The position numbers and the translations under genes were made by a program. Source: Phycisphaerae bacterium (GTDB taxonomy: Bacteria > Planctomycetota > Phycisphaerae > UBA1845 > UTPLA1). From it: a stretch of 60,801 bases of DNA. The stretch spans positions 1-60,801 of the forward strand of contig JAFGQA010000329.1 of the NCBI GenBank assembly GCA_016935885.1, given 5' to 3'. Numbering within the stretch: position 1 is the first letter of the stretch; each line of letters starts with the position of its first letter. The notes under the pieces are model-generated. The model worked only from the letters and a program-made list of their open reading frames with translations. It did no database searches and was not told the origin of the DNA. Below, piece after piece: positions 25,943 to 34,289 of this stretch.

Positions 25943-28900
25943 CACCGGGGCAATTCCAGCGCGTCGAGGAGCTGTACTTCAAGGCCTTGGACCTGCCGCT
26001 GGCAGAGCGGGAGGGCTTCCTGCAATCATCCTGTGCAGACGATGCCGAGGTGCGCGACGAAGTTACCAAGATGCTCGGGCACGCGGGGGAAACGGCCGAC
26101 CTTAGCCGCATGCAGGGTGGAGTGACGCAAACCGCAGCTCCGAGCGTTGCAGGTCGCAAGGACCCTCTCATCGGGCAACAGATCAGCCACTACAGGATCG
26201 TCCGCAAGGTTGGCGAGGGTGGGATGGGTATCGTCTACGAGGCACAGCAGAAGCGGCCCGTGGAGAGACGCGTCGCGCTCAAGCTGATCAAGATCGGCAT
26301 GGACACGAACGAGGTGATTGCCCGCTTCGAGTCCGAACGGCAAGCGCTGGCCCTGATGAGCCATCCGAACGTAGCGCGAGTTATCGATGCAGGTGCCACT
26401 GAACAAGGCCGACCGTACTTCGTGATGGAGTTCGTCAGCGGTGTGCCGCTCACCAAGCACTGCGACGACCACAAGCTCGACATCGAGGAACGTCTCGACT
26501 TGTTCATGCGGGTATGCAACGCCGTACAACATGCCCACCAGAAGGGGATCATTCACCGCGATATCAAGCCAGGCAACGTTTTGGTCGAGTACGAGGATGG
26601 CCAGGCGACGCCAAAGGTAATCGACTTCGGTATCGCTAAAGCCACCAATCGGGAGTTGACGGAAAGAACGCTCTTCACTGAGCGCGGGCACATGATTGGC
26701 ACGCCGGAGTACATGAGCCCAGAGCAGGCGGAGACATCTGGCCAGGATATCGACACTCGGAGCGACATCTACTCCCTTGGCGTCCTGCTCTACGAACTTC
26801 TGACCGGCGCGCTCCCGTTCGATCCCGAGTCGCTGCGTGGCGCTGCCCAGGCAGAGATGCAGCGGATCATCAGGGAGATGGACCCGCCGAAGCCGAGCAC
26901 GAGACTGTCCAGCTTGTCGACCAGTGATGCCGACGTGGGAACCTGCCTGGCTGCCAGTCGCAGAACCGACCTGCGTGCACTGACCCGTCGTCTGCGCGGC
27001 GATCTCGACTGGATCGTGATGAAGTGCCTGGAGAAGGACCGCGCTCGCCGCTACGAGACGCCGCACGCTCTGGCACTCGATCTGCAGCGGCACCTGACCA
27101 GCGAACCCGTCCTGGCCAGCCCGCCAAGTGCGGGGTATCGCGTGGCTAAGTTCGTCCGCAGAAACCGAGGCTCAGTTATCGCAGCGGCCCTGGTGAGCGG
27201 GGCACTCATCGCCGGTATCGCGGGCACCACGTGGCAGGCGGTCGTAGCCACTCGGGAACGAGACCGAGCCGACCAGGCCCGTGCGGCGGAAGCCGAGCAA
27301 CGTCAACTGGCCGAACGACGTGAACAGGAAGCCATCGACGCGCGAACGGAGGCCCAGGCGCGTGCGGATGAGCTGGAGATTGTCACGAAGTTCCAGGCCT
27401 CCATGCTCAGTGACATCGACGTGGAGCAGATGGGCCGAAGCATCCTCGCCGACGTGCGGAAGAGGATCCGGCATGCGCTCGAAACCAAGGGGGTTACGCC
27501 GGATTCAATTGAAGCAGCTTTGGCATCTTTCGATGCTTCACTGATGGGCGTCAACATCACCGACGTTGCGCTGAACGTGGTCGACAAGCACGTGCTCAGT
27601 CGAGCGGTGGAGGCGATTGAGCGGGAGTTCGCTGGTCAGCCGTTGCTCCGCGCCGCCTTACAGCAAACGATCGCGGCAACATACGGGAACATCGGGCTGT
27701 TTGAACTCGCGATGCCCTTGCAGGAATCGGCACTCCGCACGCGGCGCCAGGAACTGGGGAGCGACCATCCGGCTGTGCTGACCTCGATCGGCAGTATGGG
27801 CTACTTGCTCCAGTGGATGGGCAGGCTGGTCGACGCCGAGCCCTACTGTCGCGAGGCGCTGGAGGGCCAACGCCGCGTGTTGGGCGACGACCACCCAGAC
27901 ACGCTGGGGTCGCTCAACAACATGGGTAGCTTGCTCCAGTCGATGGGGAAACTTGAAGAGGCTGAGCCTTACTACCGCAAGGCGCTGGAGGGTCAGCGCC
28001 GCGTGCTGGGCGACGACCACCCAGACACGCTGACGTCGCTCGGCAACATGGGTAGCTTGCTCCAGTCGTTGGGCAGACTCGAAGAGGCTCAACCGTACTT
28101 CCGCGAGGCGCTAGAAGGCTGTCGCCGTGTGCTGGGGGAGGACCACCCGAACACACTGCGGTCGATCAACAATCTGGGGGGCGTTCTCGATTCGATGGGC
28201 AAGGCAGCCGAGGCGTTGCCTTACGCACGCGAGGCTGTGGAGGGTTGTCGACGTGTCTTGGGGAACGACCATCCGTATACGCTCGTGTCTGAGGGCAATG
28301 TGGGGGAGCTGCTTAGGAGAATGGGCCGTTTCGAGGAAGCCGAGCCTCACTACCGCGAGGCATTTGAAGGACTCCGTCGCGTGCATGGGAGCGACCATCC
28401 GGACACGTTAACGTCAATCAACGCCATGGGCATCCTGCTAGAGTCGATGGGCAAGCTCGAAGAGGCTCAAGGGCATTTCCGCGAGGCGCTGGAGGGTCGT
28501 CGCCGCGTATTGGGCGACGAACACCCGGATACGCTCACGTCGATGAGCAACTTGGGGCGCGTACTGGACAAAACGGGACGATACGAGGAAGCGGAGTCCT
28601 GCTTGCGTGAGGCGCTCACGTGCCAGCGTCGCCTGTTGGGTGCGGAGCATCCCGACACCCTGTACACGGCTGGCGCCCTGGGCCGCCTTCTAAGGTCGAT
28701 GGGGCGATATCGCGAGGCCGAGCCTCTTCATCGCGAGGCGCTCGCGGGCCAGCGACGGATTCTCGGTGATGACCACCCGGACACACTCTCGTCCGTCATC
28801 GCCATGGGGCGCTTGCTCAGGTCGATGGGGCGGTACCACGAGGCCGAGCCGTTTCACTATGAAGCGATGGAGGGCCGACGCCGCGTTCTGGGTCCCGACC

Positions 28901-30183
28901 ACCCGCAGACACTGTGGACGCTCGACAACACCAGCCTTCTCCTTCGCTTGATGAACCGGAACGAAGAGGCTGAGCGGTTGTGCCGCGAGGCGCTGGAGGG
29001 TCGTCGCCGTGCACTGGGCGCGGACCACAAAGACACGCTGAGGTCGCTCGACCAGATGGGCCACACGCTTGTCCGCATGGGCCGGCTTGAGGATGCCGAG
29101 CAATACTATCGCGAAGCGCTGGAAGGTCGCCGCCGCGCTCTGGGCGGCGAACACGAAGACACGCTGAAATCGCTCGTCAGCATGTGCTCGTTGCTCATGA
29201 AGACGGACAAACGCGAGGAGGCCTTACCCTACTGTCGTGAGGCGGTTGAGGGTCGGCGCCGCACGCTCGGCAACGACCACCCGGATACGCTGACCTCGAT
29301 TGACGACTTGAGCAGACTCCTCCAGACGATGGGCAAGCTCGACGAGGCTGAGCCCTACTATCGCGAGGCACTCGAGATCCGCCGGCGCGTGCTGGGCAAT
29401 GACCACGCGGATACGCTGCGATCAGTCAATGCCCTGGGGCGCCTACTCAGATCGATGGGCCGGTACCATGAGGCCGAGCCGTTTCACTATGAAGCACTTG
29501 AGGGCCGTCGTCGCGTGCTGGGCAACGACCACCCGAACACACTGTGGACGCTCGACAACATCACTGTCCTGCTTAGCTTGATGAACCGAAACGAAGAGGC
29601 GGAGCGGTACTGTCGCGAGGCTTTGGAGGGTCGCCGCCGCGTGCTCGGCCCCGACCACGTGGACACGGTAAGGTCAATCGAACAGATGGGCTGGACCCTC
29701 GTCACATTGGGGCGTTTTCAAGAAGCTGAGCCGTACTACCGAGAGCTGTTGACGATCCGACGCAAGCAACAGCCCGCCGACCGGATTGGGATCGCGGGCG
29801 CTCTGGCGGTCCTTGGCCAGTGCCTGCTTGAACAAGGGCAGTCCGCGGAGGCCGAACCGTTGCTCCAGGAGTGCCTGGCAATCAGACAAACAGAACTGCC
29901 GGACGATTCTTGGCTTCGATACAACGCGATGAGTCTGCTGGGAGGAGCCATGCTCGGGCAGTCGCGTTTCGCCGAAGCCGAGCCCCTGATCCTGAACGGC
30001 TACGCCGGGCTATCCATGAGCTCCGAAGGGCCTCCACAAAGAACTACCGAGGCGTTACAGCGCATCATCGAACTGTACGAAGTGTGGGGAAAAACCGAGC
30101 GGGCCACCGAGTGGCGCAGCAAGCTGCCGACGAGTCAGCCCACCGACCTGGAGGAACCCGAATCCACGCCGGACGACAACTGA
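25939..30183 (+). CDS. Membrane Ser/Thr protein kinase with 16-17 kinesin-light-chain-type TPRs
   Basis: A 1414-residue paralogue of the 19.4 kb kinase. The first 420 residues are nearly colinear: helical module 1-55, GEGGMG loop, HRDIKPGN, DFG, GTPEYMSPEQ, then a span SVIAAALVSGALIAGIAG. A coiled-coil linker rich in Glu, Arg and Ala (about 435-480) connects to a regular array of 42-residue units, consensus LGxDHPDTLxSxxxMGxLLxSMGxxEEAEPYxREALEGRRRV, beginning at base 27,754. GTG start overlaps the sigma remnant by four bases. The TPR array is likely extracytoplasmic and would bind a partner protein, which suits a sensory kinase. With its sigma partner degraded, it may act on the first module's sigma factor. 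That is inference. Confidence 0.92.
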   Translation: MTPGQFQRVEELYFKALDLPLAEREGFLQSSCADDAEVRDEVTKMLGHAGETADLSRMQGGVTQTAAPSVAGRKDPLIGQQISHYRIVRKVGEGGMGIVYEAQQKRPVERRVALKLIKIGMDTNEVIARFESERQALALMSHPNVARVIDAGATEQGRPYFVMEFVSGVPLTKHCDDHKLDIEERLDLFMRVCNAVQHAHQKGIIHRDIKPGNVLVEYEDGQATPKVIDFGIAKATNRELTERTLFTERGHMIGTPEYMSPEQAETSGQDIDTRSDIYSLGVLLYELLTGALPFDPESLRGAAQAEMQRIIREMDPPKPSTRLSSLSTSDADVGTCLAASRRTDLRALTRRLRGDLDWIVMKCLEKDRARRYETPHALALDLQRHLTSEPVLASPPSAGYRVAKFVRRNRGSVIAAALVSGALIAGIAGTTWQAVVATRERDRADQARAAEAEQRQLAERREQEAIDARTEAQARADELEIVTKFQASMLSDIDVEQMGRSILADVRKRIRHALETKGVTPDSIEAALASFDASLMGVNITDVALNVVDKHVLSRAVEAIEREFAGQPLLRAALQQTIAATYGNIGLFELAMPLQESALRTRRQELGSDHPAVLTSIGSMGYLLQWMGRLVDAEPYCREALEGQRRVLGDDHPDTLGSLNNMGSLLQSMGKLEEAEPYYRKALEGQRRVLGDDHPDTLTSLGNMGSLLQSLGRLEEAQPYFREALEGCRRVLGEDHPNTLRSINNLGGVLDSMGKAAEALPYAREAVEGCRRVLGNDHPYTLVSEGNVGELLRRMGRFEEAEPHYREAFEGLRRVHGSDHPDTLTSINAMGILLESMGKLEEAQGHFREALEGRRRVLGDEHPDTLTSMSNLGRVLDKTGRYEEAESCLREALTCQRRLLGAEHPDTLYTAGALGRLLRSMGRYREAEPLHREALAGQRRILGDDHPDTLSSVIAMGRLLRSMGRYHEAEPFHYEAMEGRRRVLGPDHPQTLWTLDNTSLLLRLMNRNEEAERLCREALEGRRRALGADHKDTLRSLDQMGHTLVRMGRLEDAEQYYREALEGRRRALGGEHEDTLKSLVSMCSLLMKTDKREEALPYCREAVEGRRRTLGNDHPDTLTSIDDLSRLLQTMGKLDEAEPYYREALEIRRRVLGNDHADTLRSVNALGRLLRSMGRYHEAEPFHYEALEGRRRVLGNDHPNTLWTLDNITVLLSLMNRNEEAERYCREALEGRRRVLGPDHVDTVRSIEQMGWTLVTLGRFQEAEPYYRELLTIRRKQQPADRIGIAGALAVLGQCLLEQGQSAEAEPLLQECLAIRQTELPDDSWLRYNAMSLLGGAMLGQSRFAEAEPLILNGYAGLSMSSEGPPQRTTEALQRIIELYEVWGKTERATEWRSKLPTSQPTDLEEPESTPDDN
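27754..29769 (+). repeat. Tandem array of 126-bp TPR-coding units
   Basis: Sixteen in-phase units of exactly 126 bases, each starting at the codons for LG, with no insertions or deletions. Units 9-11 (28762-29139) and 14-16 (29392-29769) are closer to each other than to their neighbours, giving a 630-base period that points to an internal duplication of a five-unit block. A seventeenth, diverged unit follows. Confidence 0.85.
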
Positions 30184-30216
30184 CACGCCTCGCTGACGCT
30201 TCTGGACATGGGAGAG

Positions 30217-30246
30217 AGGCCCGGTGGTGCGTGGCCTCGTCAACCT
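30217..30246. repeat. 30-bp repeat, copy 2
   Basis: AGGCCCGGTGGTGCG followed by TGGCCTCGTCAACCT; 26 of 30 bases match 8664-8693 in direct orientation. GAGGCC/GGCCTC form a 6-bp hairpin with an 11-base loop. It lies between the kinase stop and the DUF932 stop. Confidence 0.55.
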
Positions 30247-30252
30247 TGTGGA

Positions 30253-31347
30253 TCATGCCACGGCGGCGAGGGTGAGGAGTGCGGACGCCCGGGCGTCGGC
30301 CTCCGTTCGATCGCCGCCGTTCTTCAGATTGCCCGCGATGCGGGTGAGGGCGTCGACCACGGCGAAGATGGTCAGCCCGCCTTGCTGTCGGGCAACCTCG
30401 ATGGCCTCCTTGGCCAGCTTACGGGTGATGCCGCGCTTGTTGAGCACGTCCATCACCTCGTCGGCGTCATCACCGAGCTTCGTCTCCATGGCCTTACGGA
30501 TGACCCGCACGAACCCGTCGCGGCGTTGGTCGCGTTTCTCGACCAGGCCCTCGACGAGTCGGCGGATCTCGCGCAGCGAATCGTGGACGTTGGCCGTATG
30601 CTTCCGGCTGAACTCCACGACCTCGACGGCGTCCCAGACGATGTGGTTCTGGCAAACCGCCTGGAACCAGAACGTCTGCACGCCGACCGACCGCTTGCCG
30701 ACCTCGGAGTTCCACAGGAAGAACCCCGGAGCGAAGGCCTCGCCTTCGATCTCAGTCCAGCCGGTCGGGTCGATCAGGAAGCAGAACATGTCCTGCTCGC
30801 CGCAATACAGACCCGACGCCGGCGTGGGCTCGGGATCTGGGTCGAACGGGATGTCGTCCTCGGCGACCGACTGCCGGGCAACGTCGATGCCGGCCGGTTG
30901 CGGCGGCACGAAGTCCGTCGCGAACTCGCGGACCATCGTGAGCAGGTCGGCGTTGTAGAGCCGAGTGTAACTCGCTTGGTGGATCGCCCGCACCGTCTGC
31001 CCCGTAGTGAGGGCCTGTAACGGCTTCGTTCCACTGGGCAGCGTCTCGCCGAGCACACGGCTTGCCGTGTCCGGCGTCAGCTTGTTGAGCGTGTCCTTGC
31101 TCACGTCGGCCAGCTTGCACAACTGCGAAAAACTCCAATCGGTCATCCCGAAGGATCCGTCTTCGCCCATGGCCAGCGTAAGCCGACTATCGGCCGGTTG
31201 GCTGACCAGGACTTGTGGCGGATGCCATCGCTCGATCGACTGTTCCTTCTCGTTCTGACAATGCTGCCAGAGTTCGACGAGCGAACCGAATCGCTCATCC
31301 TGCGTTCGTCGAAACAACTCGTTGCTTGCACGCGTAAGATTCTGCAT
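30253..31347 (-). CDS. DUF932 (phage/plasmid-like) family protein
   Basis: A 364-residue protein with the DUF932 layout: an N-terminal region ending in GMTDWSFSQLCKLADVS, a central RLYNADLLTMV...DFVPP block, GLYCGEQDMFCFLIDP, FFLWNSEVGKRSVGVQTFWFQAVCQNHIVWD, then helices. The family is widespread on phages, plasmids and integrative elements and its biochemical role is not settled. The start is supported by AAAGGAAG five bases upstream. It is last in a leftward set with the 77- and 92-residue proteins and probably belongs to the same kind of island as the helicase at 4-8 kb. Confidence 0.88.
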   Translation of the reverse strand: MQNLTRASNELFRRTQDERFGSLVELWQHCQNEKEQSIERWHPPQVLVSQPADSRLTLAMGEDGSFGMTDWSFSQLCKLADVSKDTLNKLTPDTASRVLGETLPSGTKPLQALTTGQTVRAIHQASYTRLYNADLLTMVREFATDFVPPQPAGIDVARQSVAEDDIPFDPDPEPTPASGLYCGEQDMFCFLIDPTGWTEIEGEAFAPGFFLWNSEVGKRSVGVQTFWFQAVCQNHIVWDAVEVVEFSRKHTANVHDSLREIRRLVEGLVEKRDQRRDGFVRVIRKAMETKLGDDADEVMDVLNKRGITRKLAKEAIEVARQQGGLTIFAVVDALTRIAGNLKNGGDRTEADARASALLTLAAVA

Positions 31348-31599
31348 GACGTCTTCCTTTCGTTAATGGGGTTTGGACAAACCTCGAAACACGGCCACTT
31401 TGCACCACCGGGCTCTCATGGGTCGAAAGCGCCATGCCGGCCGGGCCGCGTCGTTTGTCCTTCTTCCCAGTAGTGGTTATGCAGGGATGGGCTGGATGTG
31501 TTGCATCGGTGGGCCAGGTGGAGACTTGACCCCGAAACAAAACCTACTGTGCCGGACCGCTGGTGCGGTCCTGCGAGAACCTGAAACGAAACACTCCCA

Positions 31600-31833
31600 T
31601 CACGCTTCCTTCTGCTCGTAAATCCACGTGTGGGCCTGGTCGACGGCCTTGGCGAGGAGCAGCAGGTCGTCGCGGCCGAAGCTGGACGTTTCCTTCCACT
31701 CGTCGTCGGCCTTGTAGAGTCGGCTGACGGTCACGTTGTGGCGCGTGCCGTTGGCCGTCTCGTTCTCCCAGACCAACACCTTGACGTATCCAAAGCGAAT
31801 CTCGTGAACGGGTTTGTTGGTTGTCTGTGCCAT
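31600..31833 (-). CDS. Small conserved island protein (77 aa)
   Basis: Starts MAQTTNKPVHEIRFG with a strong AAGGAGG six bases upstream. Pattern VHEIRFGYVKVLVWENE, then RHNVTVSRLYK, EWKETSSFGRDDLLLLAKAVDQAHTWIY. It aligns in outline with the 94-residue protein at 2.0 kb, with (I/F)R(F/A)GxxxAxVW, then a second strand ending in basic residues, then W.T(T/S)xFxxDDL and a helix. I know this type as a frequent neighbour of DUF932 or helicase genes in planctomycete islands, but no function is assigned. A 250-base gap separates it from DUF932. Confidence 0.75.
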   Translation of the reverse strand: MAQTTNKPVHEIRFGYVKVLVWENETANGTRHNVTVSRLYKADDEWKETSSFGRDDLLLLAKAVDQAHTWIYEQKEA

Positions 31834-31988
31834 AATGCACCTCCTTTGGAACCTTCAATCTGAAGGTCAATGTCTCCTACCTGGTGATCGTGTTATGCCG
31901 GCTGCCGGCCGAGGTGTGACGTGGAGGTCGAGGCGTTGCGGGTGGTCAACGGACCGGGGCGCAGGCGGGCCGTGGGCTCCAGTTGTGT

Positions 31989-32267
31989 TCAGGCTGCGCG
32001 CAACCGCGTCGCGCTGAACCAAGTAGCCCGTGCTTCTGCGGGGTCGCCACCATCCAGGAGGCATTCGGTGATGGCGTTGGCAGCGTCCAGCACGGTGATG
32101 AGGTCACGGAGATCCGCACTTGAGCAAGTAAACAGCGGCACGAGGCGGGCAGTTTCGTCTTCCAGGCGATGCACGGCGAGCGAGTAGCAGACGCCGCGGT
32201 GCGAGACGGTCTCGACGATATCAACGGCGATAACGCCCGATGCGAGTTGCTGGATGATCCGGTTCAC
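31989..32267 (-). CDS. Small hypothetical protein (92 aa)
   Basis: GTG start with AGGAGGG four bases upstream; the frame extends further up but the SD decides the start. The protein reads NRIIQQLASGVIAVDIVET, then a beta-rich CYSLAVHRLEDETARLVPLF, then a helix with the pattern DLRDLITVLDAANAITECLL, ending WFSATRLRAA. No family recognised. It is upstream of and on the same strand as the 77-residue protein and DUF932, so it probably belongs to that operon. Confidence 0.65.
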   Translation of the reverse strand: MNRIIQQLASGVIAVDIVETVSHRGVCYSLAVHRLEDETARLVPLFTCSSADLRDLITVLDAANAITECLLDGGDPAEARATWFSATRLRAA

Positions 32268-32506
32268 AATTCCCTCCTGATGCTGACTGGTCGACGGCAC
32301 TCTGCGTTCCCGCCGAGCCATCTTAGCGCAGATCGGAAGGTAGCGCAAGCTCGGTTCGCAGGCTTCGGCATCGGCAGCTTGAACAGGTCCCGTCAGCGAT
32401 GCGTGTTCGAGCGCGGCCACCGCTTTATCTGTGGTGTATACCGGTGTGCGGGCGCGAAACGCGGGCAGAATCGTGGTTGCCGGAGCCGTTGATGCTGGAG
32501 CACGGA

Positions 32507-34219
32507 TCAAGGGCACGACTCACACGCGCCGGGCGTCTCACAGCCGGGACATTCACACCAGCACCATGGGTACGTGCCCATGACCTCGATGGCGCAGTCA
32601 TAGGCCTGGTTGTCGTCGCATAGGCCGCAATTGAAATACGTTCCCCCGGGCTCACACGCTATGCAACCTTCCGCGCTACACTCCGTGGTAGACCCGAACT
32701 CCTGCTGGAACTGGGAGAAGTCCAGCACGTCGACATCCCCATCGTAGTCAAAGTCGCCCGCGTTGCAGCACACATCCTCGTATAGAGTGGGACGACACGA
32801 TGAGTCAACGCACGGGCCCGTCAAGCAGGAGCTGAAGTTCTCGAAGTCATCGAGGTCCATGTCTCCGTCGCGGTCGAAATCGCCGCGGAGCAACGCCGGG
32901 TCCGTGACTGGATAGTGGTACCCCATGTCGACAGGGTCACTGTCCTCGAACTGGTCTGATCGCGTGGTGTACCCAGTGGGGTCGAAGACGCCGCTGGTGC
33001 CCGTGTCTGCACATGGGCTTGTCCCGAACTCGTAGGAGAAGTATGTGGGCCGGCTAAGATAGTAGCAACCGGCAGGCCCGGTCACGTACAGCGGGTCGGC
33101 GTCGATGTTGTCGTGGCCCGCGCCTGTCCAGCCACCTTCAACGTCGCTGTAAGTGATCGTAGGCAAACCGCCCCAGATCTGGTCTCCACCGAATGAGGCC
33201 GTATTGCCCCACAAGATGCAGTTGGTTAGTGACTGCGTGTTAGAGTCGAACATAAGCCCGCCACCAACCAGCGTGGCTGTGTTGTTGCAGAACGTGCAGT
33301 TGCCCAACGTCGTATCGCCTCCCGCTGTGTGCAGGAGCGCGCCACCGCTGTTGGCGGAGTTTCCGGCGAACAGACAGTTGAGCAGCGAGAGGCTGGAACC
33401 TTGCGAGTGAGCCAATCCTCCTCCGGCTCCTTGGGTATGGCTCGTGTGGTTATCCAGGAACACGCAGTGGGACATTGTGCAACTCCCGCCCCAACTGCAC
33501 ATCCCCCCTCCACCCGTTGCGGTAGCCGTGTTTCCGCTGAAGGTGCACGCCGTGAGTGTGGGATTACCGTAGCCGTTATAGACCCCGCCCCCCAGTGCCG
33601 ACGCGGAATTCTCGCGAAAGGTGCAGTCGTTGACTACTTGGCTACCAGCCACGGAGTACATTCCACCCCCGCGGTTATAGCCCGATGGCAATTCGGCACC
33701 GTCTGCGTTGCCTGCAGTGACGGTGAAACCGTCGAGGATAGCCGTTGAGTCGACACCGTTTCCGGTGACGACGTGGTAGCTGTTGTCGGAGGCAACTCCC
33801 CCTGTGCCGATGTCACCGGATAGCACAGTCTCATACAGTCCGATATCACGCTCGTTGGGATCGCCGCCGCCGCAGTCACCACCTGGGCAGCCGCGGTAAC
33901 CGCCATAGACGCCAACGCCGCTGAGGAGTTGGAACGTGGCTTCCCGATCGGCGGGCGTGACCAAGCCGGCCTCGTCCAGATCGGGTTTGTGGGTCCCGCC
34001 GGCAACGTGGATTTCGTCGCCGCTGGTGGCCACGTTCAGGGCGTCCTGGAGGTACTTATACGCCGTCGCCCATGTGGCACCATCACCGCCGAGCGAGGCG
34101 TCGTCATCAACGTAGATTGTCCCCGCCTGGCAGACGGACGCCAGCGTCGCCGCCCAGAGGACGCCGCCCAGTGTCGCGAGACTGTTCCTGATCGAAGTAG
34201 GTAGGTGGCTGCCTGTCAT
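32507..34219 (-). CDS. Secreted beta-helix protein with dockerin-like EF-hand tail
   Basis: About 570 residues. Signal peptide near 10-33 (SLATLGGVLWAATLASVCQA). It then opens with GTIYVDDDASLGGDGATWATAY, the usual start of polymorphic-outer-membrane-type beta-helix proteins. Coils such as GGGVYNGYGNPTLTACTFSGN repeat up to about residue 400. From about 455, GDFDRDGDMDLDDFENF and GDFDYDGDVDVLDFSQFQQ form two calcium-binding loops as in type I dockerins, followed by a Cys-rich end (CPGCETPGACESCP). AAAGGAG ten bases upstream supports the ATG. Probably a cell-surface or secreted structural or adhesive protein; the EF-hand pair may anchor it or bind calcium. Confidence 0.88.
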   Translation of the reverse strand: MTGSHLPTSIRNSLATLGGVLWAATLASVCQAGTIYVDDDASLGGDGATWATAYKYLQDALNVATSGDEIHVAGGTHKPDLDEAGLVTPADREATFQLLSGVGVYGGYRGCPGGDCGGGDPNERDIGLYETVLSGDIGTGGVASDNSYHVVTGNGVDSTAILDGFTVTAGNADGAELPSGYNRGGGMYSVAGSQVVNDCTFRENSASALGGGVYNGYGNPTLTACTFSGNTATATGGGGMCSWGGSCTMSHCVFLDNHTSHTQGAGGGLAHSQGSSLSLLNCLFAGNSANSGGALLHTAGGDTTLGNCTFCNNTATLVGGGLMFDSNTQSLTNCILWGNTASFGGDQIWGGLPTITYSDVEGGWTGAGHDNIDADPLYVTGPAGCYYLSRPTYFSYEFGTSPCADTGTSGVFDPTGYTTRSDQFEDSDPVDMGYHYPVTDPALLRGDFDRDGDMDLDDFENFSSCLTGPCVDSSCRPTLYEDVCCNAGDFDYDGDVDVLDFSQFQQEFGSTTECSAEGCIACEPGGTYFNCGLCDDNQAYDCAIEVMGTYPWCWCECPGCETPGACESCP

Positions 34220-34289
34220 CGTCGTATCGCTCCTTTCCGGTAGCACATCGGAGTCAAGTTGCCGTGGAGACCGGCGGCGTCTCGAAGGG

